Part shown: positions 13,511 to 13,523 of the stretch, piece after piece | Position numbering within the stretch: the stretch's first letter is position 1 | Layout: each line of letters opens with the position of its first letter | Origin: Chloroflexota bacterium | Lineage (GTDB): Bacteria; Chloroflexota; Dehalococcoidia; Tepidiformales; Tepidiformaceae | Assembly: GCA_025350285.1 (NCBI GenBank) | Contig: JANXYE010000036.1 | Location: 1-13,523 of the forward strand | Direction of reading: 5' to 3' | Length of the DNA: 13,523 nt | Made by a program: the position numbers and the translations under genes | Notes under the pieces: model-generated | What the model saw: the letters and a program-made list of their open reading frames with translations, nothing else | The model's database searches: none | What the model was told of the DNA's origin: nothing

Positions 13511-13523
13511 CGGCCGGCGGCGC

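Overview
The window is about 13.5 kb of GC-rich bacterial chromosome carrying sixteen recognisable genes, mostly housekeeping and small accessory enzymes. I see no rRNA, tRNA, CRISPR array, transposase or phage gene. My best guess for the source is Chloroflexota (Dehalococcoidia/SAR202-like). This rests on the high GC content, frequent GTG starts, a 56-residue HHW/CxxC mini-protein of a kind I associate with that group, and a recurrent GTAGACT-like -10 signature. It is inference, not proof.

Layout. 1-850: the 3' part of a peptide/nickel-type ABC permease whose operon lies to the left. 875-1366 (minus): an NTF2/SnoaL-like protein, divergent from the next block. 1483-3314: a TrmA/RlmD-type RNA uracil methyltransferase and a Maf pyrophosphatase, joined by a GTGA stop/start overlap. 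3366-4925: an alpha/beta hydrolase, then a short protein that looks like a catalytically dead, truncated fumarase/aspartase relative. 4926-5281: mostly unassigned, with possible gene debris. 5282-5590: an ABM-fold monooxygenase-like protein. 5591-5927: unassigned, with frame-broken membrane-helix fragments. 5928-8039: two overlapping SDR oxidoreductases followed closely by a YbaK/ProX-type Cys-tRNA(Pro) deacylase. 8105-8905: a second alpha/beta hydrolase.

From 8911 to the right end everything is on the minus strand. Read in the direction of transcription from the right edge, it runs: rimM, a small zinc-ribbon-like protein, ilvD, a bacterial PH-domain membrane protein, and an exported M23 peptidase. 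Between ilvD and the small gene is a 356-bp spacer with a 12-bp-stem hairpin, a third copy of the hairpin arm, and a perfect 14-bp inverted repeat. One arm of that inverted repeat abuts the ilvD ribosome-binding site.

The clearest functional groups are RNA/translation quality (rlmD-like, ybaK-like, rimM), branched-chain amino-acid synthesis (ilvD), and envelope work (M23, PH-domain protein, ABC permease). The hydrolases, SDRs and ABM protein look like a loose set of small-molecule catabolic enzymes without an identifiable substrate. No single undescribed multi-gene system stands out. The items most worth a second look are the degenerate lyase-like protein, the recurring -10-like element at gene starts, the 56-codon gene, and the ilvD upstream region.
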